From an uncultured Muribaculaceae bacterium (GTDB lineage Bacteria > Bacteroidota > Bacteroidia > Bacteroidales > Muribaculaceae): 64,000 nucleotides of DNA. How positions within the stretch are numbered: the stretch's first letter is position 1; each line of letters opens with the position of its first letter. Location of the stretch: NCBI GenBank assembly GCA_910579035.1, contig CAJTSR010000015.1, forward strand, positions 13,489 through 77,488, read 5' to 3'. Of this stretch, positions 16,553-26,069 are shown piece after piece. A program made the translations under genes and the position numbers. The notes under the pieces are model-generated. The model was not told the origin of the DNA and did not search any database. It worked only from the letters and a program-made list of their open reading frames with translations.

Positions 16553-19500
16553 ATGTTGAACAGAATTATACGCGCCTCGCTCGACAACCGCCTTGCGGTA
16601 CTCATAATATCGGCGCTACTGCTCATAGCGGGCACTCTCACGCTTATGCGCATGGAGGTAGACATATTCCCCGACCTCAACGCGCCCACCGTGGTAGTGA
16701 TGACCGAGGCACCCGGACTTGCGCCCGAAGAAGTTGAAACAGTCGTAACATACCCCGTTGAGACAGCCGTGAACGGCTCTACGGGAGTGCGTCGCGTACG
16801 CTCCACTTCCACCACCGGATTCTCCGTGGTCTGGGTGGAATTTGACTGGGGTACCGACATATACCGCGCCCGCCAGATAGTTGGCGAACGCCTTGACGAA
16901 GCGGCCGACGCACTCCCCCCCGGCGTCGGCAAGCCGACCATGGGTCCTCAATCGTCGATTCTCGGCGAAATAATGATTATAGGCCTCACCTCCGACAGCA
17001 CATCGATGCTCGAACTCCGCCGCATTGCGGAGAAAAACATTCGCCCACGCCTTCTCGGCCTCGGCGGTGTGTCGCAGGTGGCGGTAATCGGCGGCGACTC
17101 GCCGGAATTCCGCATCAACCTCGATCCTGAGCTGATGCGCCTGCACAATGTGAGCCTCGACGAGGTTCTTGCCGCCACCGACGGCTTCAACACCAACGCA
17201 GGCGGCGGCGTGGTGTATGACTACGGCAACGAATACATCGTCAAGGCCGAGCTCAACACGGCATCGCCCGACGAGCTTGCCGCTGCCGTGGTACGGTCGG
17301 ACGGAGCAGGCAATATCATCACAATAGGCGACATTGCCAAGGTAGACGTCGGAGGACGCACACCCCGCCTCGGCGTGGCTTCGGTAGAGGCAAAACCGGC
17401 CGTAATAATAACCGTCACCAAACAACCCGGAACAGGCACCATACAGCTCACCGAAACCATCGACGCCGAGCTGGCCTCCCTTGCCCGCAAACTGCCGCAC
17501 GACATAGAAATATCCACCGACATATTCCGCCAGAGCGAATTTATATCAAACTCCATATCGAACCTGCAACGCACGTTGCTCGAAGGCGCGTTCTTTGTGA
17601 TAATCGTGCTGTTCTTCTTCCTGATGAACATACGCACCACGGTAATATCCATAGTGGCTCTGCCTCTGTCTATAATCGTGACGGTGTTGATACTGAACGC
17701 TATGGGGTACACTGTTAACACCATGAGCCTCGGCGGCATAGCGATAGCCATAGGCTGCCTTGTCGACGACGCCATTGTCGACGTGGAGAACGTCTACAAA
17801 CGCCTGCGTGAAAACCGCGCGCTCCCCGCCTCCGAGCGCATACCGGCCAAGGAAGTGGTATACAAGGCTTCGGCAGAAGTGCGAATGCCCATATTCAACT
17901 CCACTCTGATAATAGCCGCCGCCTTCCTCCCGCTCTTTTTCCTTACCGGAATGGAAGGACGCATGCTCATACCCCTCGGCGTGGCCTTCCTCGTGGCACT
18001 TGTAGCGTCTACAATCGTGGCTCTGACCGTCACCCCAGTGCTCTGCTCCTTCCTGCTCGGCGGAAAATCCTCTGCCAAAGACTCCGAAGAACGCGAACCG
18101 CGCGTCACTGCCGCATTGAAAAAAGCCTATGCCCGCTCTTTGGAACTGTCGCTGAAGCATAAAAAGGCTATGCTTGTAACAACAGGAATGCTGTTCGTGC
18201 TGTCGCTCGGCCTGTTTTTCACCCTCGGACGAGGCTTCCTGCCGCCGTTCAACGAAGGCTCTTTCACCATCAATGTTTCTACCCTTCCGGGCATATCGCT
18301 TGAGGAAAGCGACAAAATAGGACGCGAGGCCGAACGCATAATCCTCGAAACGCCCGAAGTGCTCACCGTGGCCCGCAAAACAGGCCGCGCCGAACTCGAC
18401 GAGCACTCCCTCGGCGTCAACGTTTCGGAAATCGAAGCCCCTTACAAGCTGACCGACCGCAGCCGCGCCGAGGTGAGCCGCGACCTGCGCCAAAGACTCG
18501 GAGAGATACCCGGCGCAGTTGTGGAAATAGGCCAGCCCATTTCCCACCGCATCGACGCCATGCTTTCCGGCTCGCAGGCACAGATAGCCATAAAGGTATT
18601 CGGCAGTGACCTCGAACGCCTCTTCTCCGTCGGCAAGCAGGTGAAGACTGCTATCGGCGAAGTGCCGGGCATAGTCGATGTCAACATCGAACAGCAGACA
18701 GAGCGCCCGCAACTTTTAGTACGTCCGCGACGCGACCTGCTCGCCCAGCACGGCATACGGCTCGGCGACTTCGGCAAGGCCGTGGAAACAGCCCTCGGAG
18801 GCAAAGTGGTGGCACAGGTATATGACGACGGATTCGCATATGACGTTGCCGTGATAGCTGCCGACGGCTACCGCAGCCGAATTGACGACATCGGCCAGCT
18901 GACTCTCGACGGAGTGAACGGCAAGGTAGCGCTCGCCGAAATTGCCGACATATCGTCCACCACAGGACCCAATACCATAAACCGCGAAAATGTGAAACGC
19001 CGCATTCTGATATCGGCCAACGTCGACGGGCGTGACCTCCGCGGAGCTGTCGACGACATACGCCGAAAGGTAGAGGCAGAAGTCGAACTGCCGGAGAACT
19101 ATTATGTGGTATACGGAGGCCAGTTTGAGAACGAACAGGCAGCATCGCGCACACTGATGTGGACCTCGCTCGGCGCCCTATTGATAATTTTCATGCTGCT
19201 GTACGGCCAGTTCAAGAATGCCGCGCTCGCAGCCGTGATATTGGTTGACATGCCTCTGGCCCTGATAGGCGGAATCGTAATGCTCGCCATAACGGGAGGC
19301 GAGATAAACATCCCGGCAATCATCGGTTTCATATCGCTGATGGGTATCAGTACCCGAAACGGCATGCTGCTTATCACCCGATACGGCCAGCTCCACGAGC
19401 AAGGCGAAAAGCTTACAGCCCGCATCATACACGGCTCTGCCGACAGATTGCTCCCCATAGTGATGACGGCGCTCACCTCGGCGCTCGCCCTCGTGCCGCT

Positions 19501-19642
19501 CGCCGTCAACGCCGACGCTGCCGGAAACGAGATTCAGGCGCCTATGGCGATAGTGATACTCGGCGGCCTCGTAAGTTCCACTGCCCTGAATGTGTATGTA
19601 GTACCGGCTCTCTACCAAATACTCAACCGCAATGAAAAGTAA
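16553..19642 (+). CDS. RND efflux pump permease, heavy-metal type
   Basis: A 1,029-residue proton-driven inner membrane pump of the CusA/CzcA branch. Features in order are the first helix and MEVDIFPDLNAPTV, the periplasmic porter domain, helix 4 with AIGCLVDDAIVDVENVYKRL (the adjacent Asp pair for proton relay), a second large periplasmic domain, and the last helix block with SLMGISTRNGMLL. The length is that of a full HME-RND pump. With the histidine-rich adaptor upstream and the TolC-like channel overlapping downstream, the tripartite system is complete. Export of a transition metal is likely but unproven. Confidence 0.92.
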   Translation: MLNRIIRASLDNRLAVLIISALLLIAGTLTLMRMEVDIFPDLNAPTVVVMTEAPGLAPEEVETVVTYPVETAVNGSTGVRRVRSTSTTGFSVVWVEFDWGTDIYRARQIVGERLDEAADALPPGVGKPTMGPQSSILGEIMIIGLTSDSTSMLELRRIAEKNIRPRLLGLGGVSQVAVIGGDSPEFRINLDPELMRLHNVSLDEVLAATDGFNTNAGGGVVYDYGNEYIVKAELNTASPDELAAAVVRSDGAGNIITIGDIAKVDVGGRTPRLGVASVEAKPAVIITVTKQPGTGTIQLTETIDAELASLARKLPHDIEISTDIFRQSEFISNSISNLQRTLLEGAFFVIIVLFFFLMNIRTTVISIVALPLSIIVTVLILNAMGYTVNTMSLGGIAIAIGCLVDDAIVDVENVYKRLRENRALPASERIPAKEVVYKASAEVRMPIFNSTLIIAAAFLPLFFLTGMEGRMLIPLGVAFLVALVASTIVALTVTPVLCSFLLGGKSSAKDSEEREPRVTAALKKAYARSLELSLKHKKAMLVTTGMLFVLSLGLFFTLGRGFLPPFNEGSFTINVSTLPGISLEESDKIGREAERIILETPEVLTVARKTGRAELDEHSLGVNVSEIEAPYKLTDRSRAEVSRDLRQRLGEIPGAVVEIGQPISHRIDAMLSGSQAQIAIKVFGSDLERLFSVGKQVKTAIGEVPGIVDVNIEQQTERPQLLVRPRRDLLAQHGIRLGDFGKAVETALGGKVVAQVYDDGFAYDVAVIAADGYRSRIDDIGQLTLDGVNGKVALAEIADISSTTGPNTINRENVKRRILISANVDGRDLRGAVDDIRRKVEAEVELPENYYVVYGGQFENEQAASRTLMWTSLGALLIIFMLLYGQFKNAALAAVILVDMPLALIGGIVMLAITGGEINIPAIIGFISLMGISTRNGMLLITRYGQLHEQGEKLTARIIHGSADRLLPIVMTALTSALALVPLAVNADAAGNEIQAPMAIVILGGLVSSTALNVYVVPALYQILNRNEK

Positions 19643-20825
19643 CATAATCACCATAGCGCTTGCCGCCCTCTGCCCTATCGGAGCGTTCGCGCAGCAGAAT
19701 GCTGTCGACAATGCCGTCCGCGCCATACTCGAATCCAACATTGAGCTGAAAGCCGAGCGTGCGCGATACGAGGCAGAGCTTGAGGAATCCCGCTCTGAAA
19801 ACACGCTTGCAGGTCCCGAAGCTGATTTTGATTATAAATTCGCGCCGTCCGGAGTGGAAAACCGCTGGGGGGTATCGGTAAAGCAAGCATTCGACTGGCC
19901 CGGCACATACAGCGCACGAAGCAAGGCCAACGGATACCGCCAAGAAGCCTTCCAACTGCTGTGGCGGGCAAAATCCATTGACCTCGCCTTAGAGGCCAAA
20001 AGCCTTATATTCGACCACATAAAGGCCGAGCAGAACCGCATGCTCCTCGCGGAAGCCAAGACGAACATATCGAAACTGTCGGAGTACCTCGGCAAGGCGT
20101 TCGAGCACGGCAATGCCACAATTCTCGAGGTTATGAAGGCGAAACGAGAACTCCTCGCTATCGAAAAGCGGCTCTCCGAAGCCGATATCGAAAGCCGCAA
20201 GGCAAACGAGAATATAAAGATTCTTGCCGGTGGCGATTTCGACCTCAGCGGCATTGACCGCTTCCCGTCCGAGCCGCTGCGCGGACACGGAGAATACCGA
20301 AGCTGTCTTGCCGAGAATAATCCGTCGGTAGCCGCTGCCACAAGCCTCGTCGAAGCAGCCAAGGCAGAGGTGTCTGTAGCACGCAGAAGCGCGCTGCCGG
20401 GTCTGTCGATAGGATTTATCCACGACTTCGAGGAAGGCATGCACTTCAACGGCTTCAGCGTGGGAATCGCCCTTCCGTTCTGGGGGAAAAACCGCAAGGC
20501 AGCCGCAGCCAAGGCAGCCCTCTCGGCGTCGATGCTCGACCGCGACCTTGCAGCCCGCAGGCTCATTGCCGAAATGGACGCCGACTACTCCGAAGCCTTG
20601 GCGATGCAGGCTTCCCTGAAAGGATTCCGGGAATCGTTCGACAACGACAAGGACTATATCAAACTGCTTGACAAGGCTTTCTACGGCGGACAGCTGACAA
20701 TATTCGACTATCTGCGCGAACTCAACGACTATATCGACTTCAAACTCGACTTCATCGACCTTGAATACAGATACTCCGTAGCAGCCGCACGACTCAACCG
20801 CTACTGGACCGACGCCAATGATTGA
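19632..20825 (+). CDS. TolC-family outer membrane efflux protein
   Basis: A 397-residue outer membrane channel component. It begins with a signal peptide (ending GAFAQQ) and continues as the long alternating helices of the OEP fold, with the typical VEAAKAEVSVARRSALPGLS segment of the second repeat. The start overlaps the pump gene by 11 nt, which supports coupled synthesis with the pump. It completes the adaptor-pump-channel set, and it overlaps the next gene by 8 nt. Confidence 0.9.
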   Translation: MKSNIITIALAALCPIGAFAQQNAVDNAVRAILESNIELKAERARYEAELEESRSENTLAGPEADFDYKFAPSGVENRWGVSVKQAFDWPGTYSARSKANGYRQEAFQLLWRAKSIDLALEAKSLIFDHIKAEQNRMLLAEAKTNISKLSEYLGKAFEHGNATILEVMKAKRELLAIEKRLSEADIESRKANENIKILAGGDFDLSGIDRFPSEPLRGHGEYRSCLAENNPSVAAATSLVEAAKAEVSVARRSALPGLSIGFIHDFEEGMHFNGFSVGIALPFWGKNRKAAAAKAALSASMLDRDLAARRLIAEMDADYSEALAMQASLKGFRESFDNDKDYIKLLDKAFYGGQLTIFDYLRELNDYIDFKLDFIDLEYRYSVAAARLNRYWTDAND

Positions 20826-21750
20826 ACGGTACACAAAGGCAAAAAACGGGCTTTGGGACTACGCCGTGCGGGAGTCCCGCAACGGCACGTTCCTCCATAT
20901 GAGAGGATATATGGATTACCATTCCGACCGTTTTAATGATTTTTCCCTGCTTGCCTTTGACTCCAAGAACCGTCTGATAGCCGTTATGCCGGCAAATGCC
21001 GAAGGGACAACCCTGTGCTCGCACAGAGGACTCACATACGGAGGCTGGCTGATGACACCCCGCGCCGATACCAACGCCATGTTCGCGTTGTGGCAGGAAT
21101 TTACCGAGTTTGCAAAATCAGCAGGCTTCAAAAGCCTGCTGTACAAGCCTGTGCCTCATATATTCCATAAATATCCGGCCGAGGAAGACCTCTACGCCCT
21201 ATGGCGCTCGGGAGGAGTACTCGAAGCAGTGCAGAGCAGCAGCGTCACAGACCTTGCCTCTCCCCTACCCTTCGACAACAATTCACGCCGCGCCCTGAAA
21301 CGCGCGGCAGACGCCGGAATCGTGTGCCGGGAATGCTCCGACTGGGCTGCGTTCTGGGGTATACTGGGCATTGTGCTGAATGAGCGCCACAACACATCGC
21401 CGGTACACAGTTTGGCCGAAATATGCCTGCTCCACGAACGTTTCCCCCATAACATAAAGCTATTCGCAGCCTATAGAGGCACAGAGATGCTTGCCGGCAC
21501 AGTGCTCTACATCACAGACACCTCCGCACACGCCCAGTACATAGCATCGTCCGACGCCGGCCGCGAATGCGGCGCGCTCGCCTGCCTTTTCGACCACCTT
21601 TACCGCCTTATGGCGACAAAAGTACGGTGGTTCGATTTCGGAATATCGAACGAAGACGGAGGCCGAGTCCTCAACCACGGACTCACGCGCCAGAAAAGCG
21701 GCTTCGGAGCACGCTGCATCACATTCAATTCCTACAGATTAAATCTATGA
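20818..21750 (+). CDS. GNAT/FemAB-like acyltransferase
   Basis: A 310-residue cytoplasmic protein resembling the GNAT family of the FemAB type (two tandem GNAT halves). Visible are RGLTYGGWL in the first half and a C-terminal half with KLFAAYRGTEMLAGTVLYI and WFDFGISNEDGG. Relatives transfer amino acids or acyl groups to cell-wall or lipid acceptors; the acceptor here is unknown. It overlaps the channel gene by 8 nt and the FtsE-like gene by 4 nt, which suggests an envelope role. Confidence 0.75.
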   Translation: MIERYTKAKNGLWDYAVRESRNGTFLHMRGYMDYHSDRFNDFSLLAFDSKNRLIAVMPANAEGTTLCSHRGLTYGGWLMTPRADTNAMFALWQEFTEFAKSAGFKSLLYKPVPHIFHKYPAEEDLYALWRSGGVLEAVQSSSVTDLASPLPFDNNSRRALKRAADAGIVCRECSDWAAFWGILGIVLNERHNTSPVHSLAEICLLHERFPHNIKLFAAYRGTEMLAGTVLYITDTSAHAQYIASSDAGRECGALACLFDHLYRLMATKVRWFDFGISNEDGGRVLNHGLTRQKSGFGARCITFNSYRLNL

Positions 21751-22412
21751 GCCTTATGGTAGAATACAAGCAAGTTGAAATACTGCGCAACGAACACGTG
21801 GCGCTCAAAGACGTAAATCTCAAAATAGGACGAGGCGAATTTGTGTACCTCTACGGCAGGGTAGGCAGCGGAAAGACTTCGCTTATGAAATCGATGTATG
21901 CCGAAGTGCCGATAGCATCGGGACAGGCCCGCATATTCGAGTACGACCTATGCGACATTCGCGCGAAAGAAATACCATTCCTGAGGCGAAAAATAGGGAT
22001 AGTGTTCCAAGACTTCCAGCTGTTGTCGGACCGTACCGCGTACTCCAATCTCGAATTCGTGCTCGAAGCCACAGGGTGGGCCGACAAAAAGGAACGCGCC
22101 GAACGGATCGAAAAAGTACTTCGGCAGGTAGGCATGCTCACCAAAGCCTACAAAATGCCCCACCAGCTCTCCGGCGGCGAACAGCAGCGCGTGGTCATAG
22201 CCCGGGCACTGCTGAACGAACCTTCACTCATACTCGCCGACGAACCAACCGGCAACCTCGACCCGGAAACCGGCGAACAAGTGATGGAACTGCTCTACTC
22301 CATATCTTCCAACAACGGCGCCACCATAGTGGTAGCCACACACAACCCGTCGTTCAAACGGCTTTTCCCGGGCCGCACACTGCGATGCGAGGACAAAAAG
22401 CTGATTGAATAA
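21747..22412 (+). CDS. ftsE: FtsE-like ABC transporter ATPase
   Basis: A 221-residue ABC ATPase from the ATG at 21747, which overlaps the preceding TGA by 4 nt. Walker A is GRVGSGKT, the Q loop is IVFQDFQLL, the signature is LSGGEQQRV and Walker B is LILADEPTG. FtsE works with FtsX to activate peptidoglycan hydrolases at the division site. The FtsE assignment rests on its compact length and [10 protein letters not shown] motif; MacB/LolD-type ATPases are similar. No permease gene lies next to it, so FtsX would be encoded elsewhere. Confidence 0.75.
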   Translation: MSLMVEYKQVEILRNEHVALKDVNLKIGRGEFVYLYGRVGSGKTSLMKSMYAEVPIASGQARIFEYDLCDIRAKEIPFLRRKIGIVFQDFQLLSDRTAYSNLEFVLEATGWADKKERAERIEKVLRQVGMLTKAYKMPHQLSGGEQQRVVIARALLNEPSLILADEPTGNLDPETGEQVMELLYSISSNNGATIVVATHNPSFKRLFPGRTLRCEDKKLIE

Positions 22413-22498
22413 ACTCTTGAAGCCGTTCGGTTGTTTCCATACTAAACAAACTGCCACCGCGCAGATATAGAACCATAACTCTCATAAAATACACAGAT

Positions 22499-22813
22499 AT
22501 GACTGATTTTGACAAATTGATTCTCGAAGAAAAACCTACCCTCGTCGATTTCTTCGCCACATGGTGCGGTCCCTGCCAGATGCAGGCTCCCATACTCGAA
22601 GAAACCAAGAAACGCGTAGGTGAAAACGCTAACATAATAAAAATCGACATCGACCAAAACCGCAGACTTGCCGCACAATACAACGTCCGCTCAGTGCCCA
22701 CGCTGATTATCTTCAAAAAAGGCGAGGCAGTATGGCGCGAAGCAGGGCTTCAGCAAGCCGACGTGCTCGAGCGCAAGCTGAAAGAGCACTACGGAACCAA
22801 AAGCGACGAATAA
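22499..22813 (+). CDS. trxA: Thioredoxin
   Basis: A 104-residue thioredoxin without a signal peptide, so it is cytoplasmic. The active site is WCGPC followed by QMQAP, and the cis-proline loop is RSVPTLIIF. It reduces disulphides in ribonucleotide reductase, peroxiredoxins and similar partners. It lies 86 nt after ftsE and is followed by a clear terminator at 22893-22927. Confidence 0.93.
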   Translation: MTDFDKLILEEKPTLVDFFATWCGPCQMQAPILEETKKRVGENANIIKIDIDQNRRLAAQYNVRSVPTLIIFKKGEAVWREAGLQQADVLERKLKEHYGTKSDE

Positions 22814-22892
22814 CGGACGCTCTCTCCCAGCACCTCCCATCATAACCAAAATTCGGTGCCAAGGGTATATCATACTTATCGAGATAGCCAAG

Positions 22893-22927
22893 GTGTGCCG
22901 GGTACTAAACGCGGCACACTTTTTTTG
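22893..22927 (+). terminator. Rho-independent terminator after trxA
   Basis: GTGTGCCG (22893-22900) pairs with CGGCACAC (22912-22919) around an 11-nt loop, followed by an unbroken T run (22920-22927). Confidence 0.85.
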
Positions 22928-22969
22928 AATGTGCTTTAAAAGACATTATCAAATACTCTCTTAAACAGA

Positions 22970-23791
22970 ATGAAGCACAACAGTATGCACAAAAGACTCC
23001 CGCTGATAATCTGCATAGTCATAGCAGGGCTCGCCGTGGTGGGAATAATGCGCCGAAGCGAAGGACGCCGAAGCGGCATTGCCGAAGAATTTACCCCTCC
23101 GGGAGGAGATACACTTGCCGTAGCAATCGAGATGTCGCCTCTCACATATAATCTGCGAAACGACACCATAGAGGGATTCGACTATCTCCTGCTCCGCGAC
23201 ATAGCGCGAGAACACGGCATACCCGTGGTGTTTCACCCTTTCTCGCAACTCGAAGACGCCTTCCTCGGTCTTTACGAGCACCGATACAACCTTCTTGTGG
23301 CTTCCGTTCCCTCCACCTCGACTCTTAAAAAGTACTTCCCGCTTACCGATGCCGTATATCTCGACAAGCAAGTGTTAGTACAGCTCGCCGACAGCGCCGG
23401 CGGACGAGGCCCGATTCTGTCGCAGGAACAGCTCAGAGGCGACACCGTGTGGATAGCCGAAGGCTCCCCATTCAGAACGCGCCTCAACAATATGGCCAAA
23501 GAACTCGGCGACACCATAACCATATTCTCCGACCCGGAACACTCCTCCGAACACCTCGCCATTATGACGGCGACAGGCGATGTGAAGCATGCCGTGGTAA
23601 ACGAAGCTGTGGCACGCCGCATAGCCGCCATGTACCCGCGCCTCGACATAGCAACCCCCATATCGTTCAACCAATTCCAAGTTTGGGCCGTTGCTCCGGG
23701 CGACACAGCTCTGCGCGACTCCCTCAACAAATGGCTCGGCTCGTTCAAACACACCGAGGCATACCGCCGCCTCGCCAACCGCTACCTGTAG
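22970..23791 (+). CDS. Periplasmic solute-binding protein, family 3 type
   Basis: A 273-residue exported protein. A hydrophobic segment (residues about 10-25) near the N-terminus acts as a signal or membrane anchor. The mature domain follows the SBP_bac_3 pattern: LAVAIEMSPLTYNL, then EGFDYLLLRDIAREHGIPV, and a second lobe with GDTVWIAEGSPFRTRLNN. Such domains bind amino acids or similar small ligands, or serve as the sensing half of MltF-like lytic transglycosylases, but no transglycosylase domain is attached. There is no ABC permease nearby. An alternative ATG lies at 22985. Confidence 0.75.
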   Translation: MKHNSMHKRLPLIICIVIAGLAVVGIMRRSEGRRSGIAEEFTPPGGDTLAVAIEMSPLTYNLRNDTIEGFDYLLLRDIAREHGIPVVFHPFSQLEDAFLGLYEHRYNLLVASVPSTSTLKKYFPLTDAVYLDKQVLVQLADSAGGRGPILSQEQLRGDTVWIAEGSPFRTRLNNMAKELGDTITIFSDPEHSSEHLAIMTATGDVKHAVVNEAVARRIAAMYPRLDIATPISFNQFQVWAVAPGDTALRDSLNKWLGSFKHTEAYRRLANRYL

Positions 23792-23833
23792 TCTACATTC
23801 CTAAAAAACGCACATCAAAAACGAAGAGAAATA

Positions 23834-23865
23834 TTTGCTCGGTTAATAAGTATTGATTACCTTTG
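23834..23865 (+). promoter_or_regulatory. Promoter of the tRNA-Pro/tRNA-Arg unit
   Basis: TTTG (23834-23837) and TACCTTTG (23858-23865) are 20 nt apart. Transcription would begin only a few bases before the mature 5' end of tRNA-Pro. Confidence 0.8.
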
Positions 23866-23875
23866 CAGAACTTTT

Positions 23876-23949
23876 CGGGGCGTAGCGCAGTCCGGTAGCG
23901 CACCTGGTTTGGGACCAGGTGGTCGCAGGTTCGAATCCTGTCACCCCGA
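23876..23949 (+). tRNA. tRNA-Pro (TGG)
   Basis: A 74-nt cloverleaf: the acceptor stem CGGGG pairs with CCCCG (one C-A mismatch at pair 6), the anticodon arm is CCTGG-TTTGGGA-CCAGG with anticodon TGG, and the T arm is GCAGG-TTCGAAT-CCTGT. CCA is not encoded. Confidence 0.95.
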
Positions 23950-23972
23950 CTAAAGTCTGACACAGGCCGCAT

Positions 23973-24044
23973 GGTCCCGTAGTTCAATGGATAGAATAAT
24001 GGATTCCGGTTCCATCGATTAGGGTTCGACTCCCTACGGGGCTA
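23973..24044 (+). tRNA. tRNA-Arg (CCG)
   Basis: A 72-nt cloverleaf with anticodon arm ATGGA-TTCCGGT-TCCAT (anticodon CCG) and T arm TAGGG-TTCGACT-CCCTA. The acceptor stem GGTCCCG/CGGGGCT has G-T wobbles at pairs 1 and 3. CCA is not encoded. It lies 23 nt after tRNA-Pro on the same transcript. Confidence 0.93.
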
Positions 24045-24052
24045 CTATTAAC

Positions 24053-24094
24053 AAGAGCTAAATTTTGCACAAGCAAAATATTAGCTCTTTTTTT
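24053..24094 (+). terminator. Terminator of the tRNA unit
   Basis: AAGAGCTAA (24053-24061) pairs with TTAGCTCTT (24081-24089), and ATTTTGC (24062-24068) with GCAAAAT (24073-24079), leaving one bulged A and an ACAA loop; a T run follows to 24094. Confidence 0.9.
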
Positions 24095-24147
24095 CTTGGG
24101 AGCATATTGCCACGCGCGCAGCCCCGCGAAAAGAATATTGCAATATT

Positions 24148-24179
24148 TTTGCCATTTTTCAAGAATTTATTTAATTTTG
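24148..24179 (+). promoter_or_regulatory. Promoter of the ilv operon
   Basis: TTTG (24148-24151) and TAATTTTG (24172-24179) are 20 nt apart. The leader to the ilvD ATG at 24233 is about 47 nt, too short for a classical peptide attenuator. Confidence 0.82.
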
Positions 24180-24232
24180 CGGCGATGGCACGTTTCATTC
24201 GTCGCCACTATTCCGGATTTACTATCATCCTT

Positions 24233-26059
24233 ATGAAAATTCCATTAAGAAGCAGTATCAGTACCCAAGGGCGACGTATGGCCGGAGCGCGGGCATTGTG
24301 GCGCGCAAACGGCATGGACGAAAAAAGCTTCGGACGCCCCATCATAGCCATTGTCAACTCTTTTACCCAGTTCGTGCCCGGCCACGTCCATCTCGACCGC
24401 GCCGGAGCAATCGTGAAACGAGCAATCGAACAAACCGGCTGTTTTGCCGCAGAATTCAACACTATCGCCATTGACGACGGCATAGCGATGGGACACGACG
24501 GAATGCTATATTCCCTGCCCTCGCGCGAGCTGATCGCCGACTCGGTAGAATATATGGTAAACGCACACCGCGCCGACGCAATGGTGTGCATATCGAACTG
24601 CGACAAGGTAACACCCGGCATGCTCATAGCCGCGATGAGGCTCAACATACCTGCCATATTTGTGTCGGGAGGCCCGATGGAGGCCGGTATCGTCGACGGC
24701 GAAGCTGTCGACCTCGTGGACGTCATGGTGCGCGCGGCCGACGAGAATGTAAGCGACGAAAGCCTGCTGGCTCTCGAACGAGGGGCGTGCCCAACCTGCG
24801 GCTCCTGCTCCGGAATGTTCACGGCCAACTCTATGAACTGCCTCACTGAAGCCCTCGGCCTTTCGATCCCCGGAAACGGCACCATTCCCGCCACCCACGC
24901 AAACCGACGCCTGCTTCTGGAGAAAGCAGGCGCCCGCATAGTGGAAATGGCTGAGGCATATTACGGCAACGGCGACCAGTCGGTACTGCCCCGCTCTATC
25001 GCCAACCGACGCGCCATGCTCAACGCCATGACGATGGATATTGCGATGGGCGGCTCCACAAACACCGTGCTGCACCTCCTTGCTGTCGCTTCCGAGGGCG
25101 GCATTGATTTCACCCTCGACGACATAGACCTCTTGTCGCGGAAAACGCCTGTGCTGTGCAAAGTAGCGCCAAACTCCAGATACCATATCGATGATGTAAA
25201 CCGCGCCGGCGGCGTCCTCTCCATACTGCGTAATCTGGCTGTAGCGGGGCTTATAGACACAAATGTGGCACGTGCCGACGGTATGACGCTTGCAGAAGCC
25301 ATAGAGCGCTACGCCATAGGAGGCAAGCAATACAGCGACCGCGCTGAAGAATTATGGAAAAGCGCCCCCGGACGCCGACGCACCACCGAGCTTGGTTCCC
25401 AGATATGTATGTACGACTCCACGGACACCGACAGAACAGCAGGCTGCATTCGCGATGTTGAACACGCGTACAGCGCCGACGGCGGTCTGGCTGTGCTTCG
25501 AGGCAATCTCGCCCCCGACGGATGCGTGGTGAAAACAGCAGGCGTCGACTCGTCGGTATTGTCGTTCAGCGGTCCTGCCCGTGTATTCATTTCGCAGGAA
25601 GACGCCATGCATGGAATACTCGACGGCACCGTCAAGGCAGGCGACGTCGTTGTAATCGCCTACGAAGGTCCGGCTGGAGGCCCCGGCATGCAGGAAATGC
25701 TCTACCCCACTTCCTACCTGAAAGCACGCCACCTCGACAAAGCGTGCGCCCTTATTACCGACGGACGTTTCTCCGGCGGAACGTCCGGGCTGTCGATAGG
25801 CCATATCTCGCCCGAGGCAGCCGCCGGCGGCAACATAGCCCTTATACATGACGGCGACATAATAGAAATCGACATACCGGCCCGCAGCATAAGCTTAGCT
25901 GTCGACGAAGAAGAACTCGACCGTCGCCGCGCATACGAACTTTCCCTCGGCGTCGATGCCTTCAAACCACGCGGGCGGGAACGCCATGTCAGCCGCTCTC
26001 TACAGATGTATGCCGGCAGTGTAAGCTCTGCCGACCGAGGAGGTGTCCGCAAACAATAA
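24233..26059 (+). CDS. ilvD: Dihydroxy-acid dehydratase
   Basis: A 608-residue Fe-S dehydratase that makes the 2-keto acid precursors of valine, isoleucine and leucine. It starts [10 protein letters not shown] at 24233; longer frames reach back through the promoter and the tRNA terminator and are rejected. The family cysteines are in SNCDKV and [10 protein letters not shown], the latter followed by FTANSMNCL. Other conserved parts are the [10 protein letters not shown] segment, [14 protein letters not shown] and [11 protein letters not shown]. It opens the operon ilvD-ilvB-ilvN-thioesterase-ilvC. Confidence 0.96.
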   Translation: MKIPLRSSISTQGRRMAGARALWRANGMDEKSFGRPIIAIVNSFTQFVPGHVHLDRAGAIVKRAIEQTGCFAAEFNTIAIDDGIAMGHDGMLYSLPSRELIADSVEYMVNAHRADAMVCISNCDKVTPGMLIAAMRLNIPAIFVSGGPMEAGIVDGEAVDLVDVMVRAADENVSDESLLALERGACPTCGSCSGMFTANSMNCLTEALGLSIPGNGTIPATHANRRLLLEKAGARIVEMAEAYYGNGDQSVLPRSIANRRAMLNAMTMDIAMGGSTNTVLHLLAVASEGGIDFTLDDIDLLSRKTPVLCKVAPNSRYHIDDVNRAGGVLSILRNLAVAGLIDTNVARADGMTLAEAIERYAIGGKQYSDRAEELWKSAPGRRRTTELGSQICMYDSTDTDRTAGCIRDVEHAYSADGGLAVLRGNLAPDGCVVKTAGVDSSVLSFSGPARVFISQEDAMHGILDGTVKAGDVVVIAYEGPAGGPGMQEMLYPTSYLKARHLDKACALITDGRFSGGTSGLSIGHISPEAAAGGNIALIHDGDIIEIDIPARSISLAVDEEELDRRRAYELSLGVDAFKPRGRERHVSRSLQMYAGSVSSADRGGVRKQ

Positions 26060-26069
26060 CATAGTATAT

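Noticed and set aside
17546..18712. 388-residue minus-strand frame inside the RND pump gene
   Set aside because: Shadow frame of a G+C-rich gene: histidine- and cysteine-rich, no domain seen.
24065..24232. Upstream extension of ilvD
   Set aside because: It starts inside the tRNA terminator and crosses the ilv promoter; the ATG at 24233 fits the family's N-terminus.
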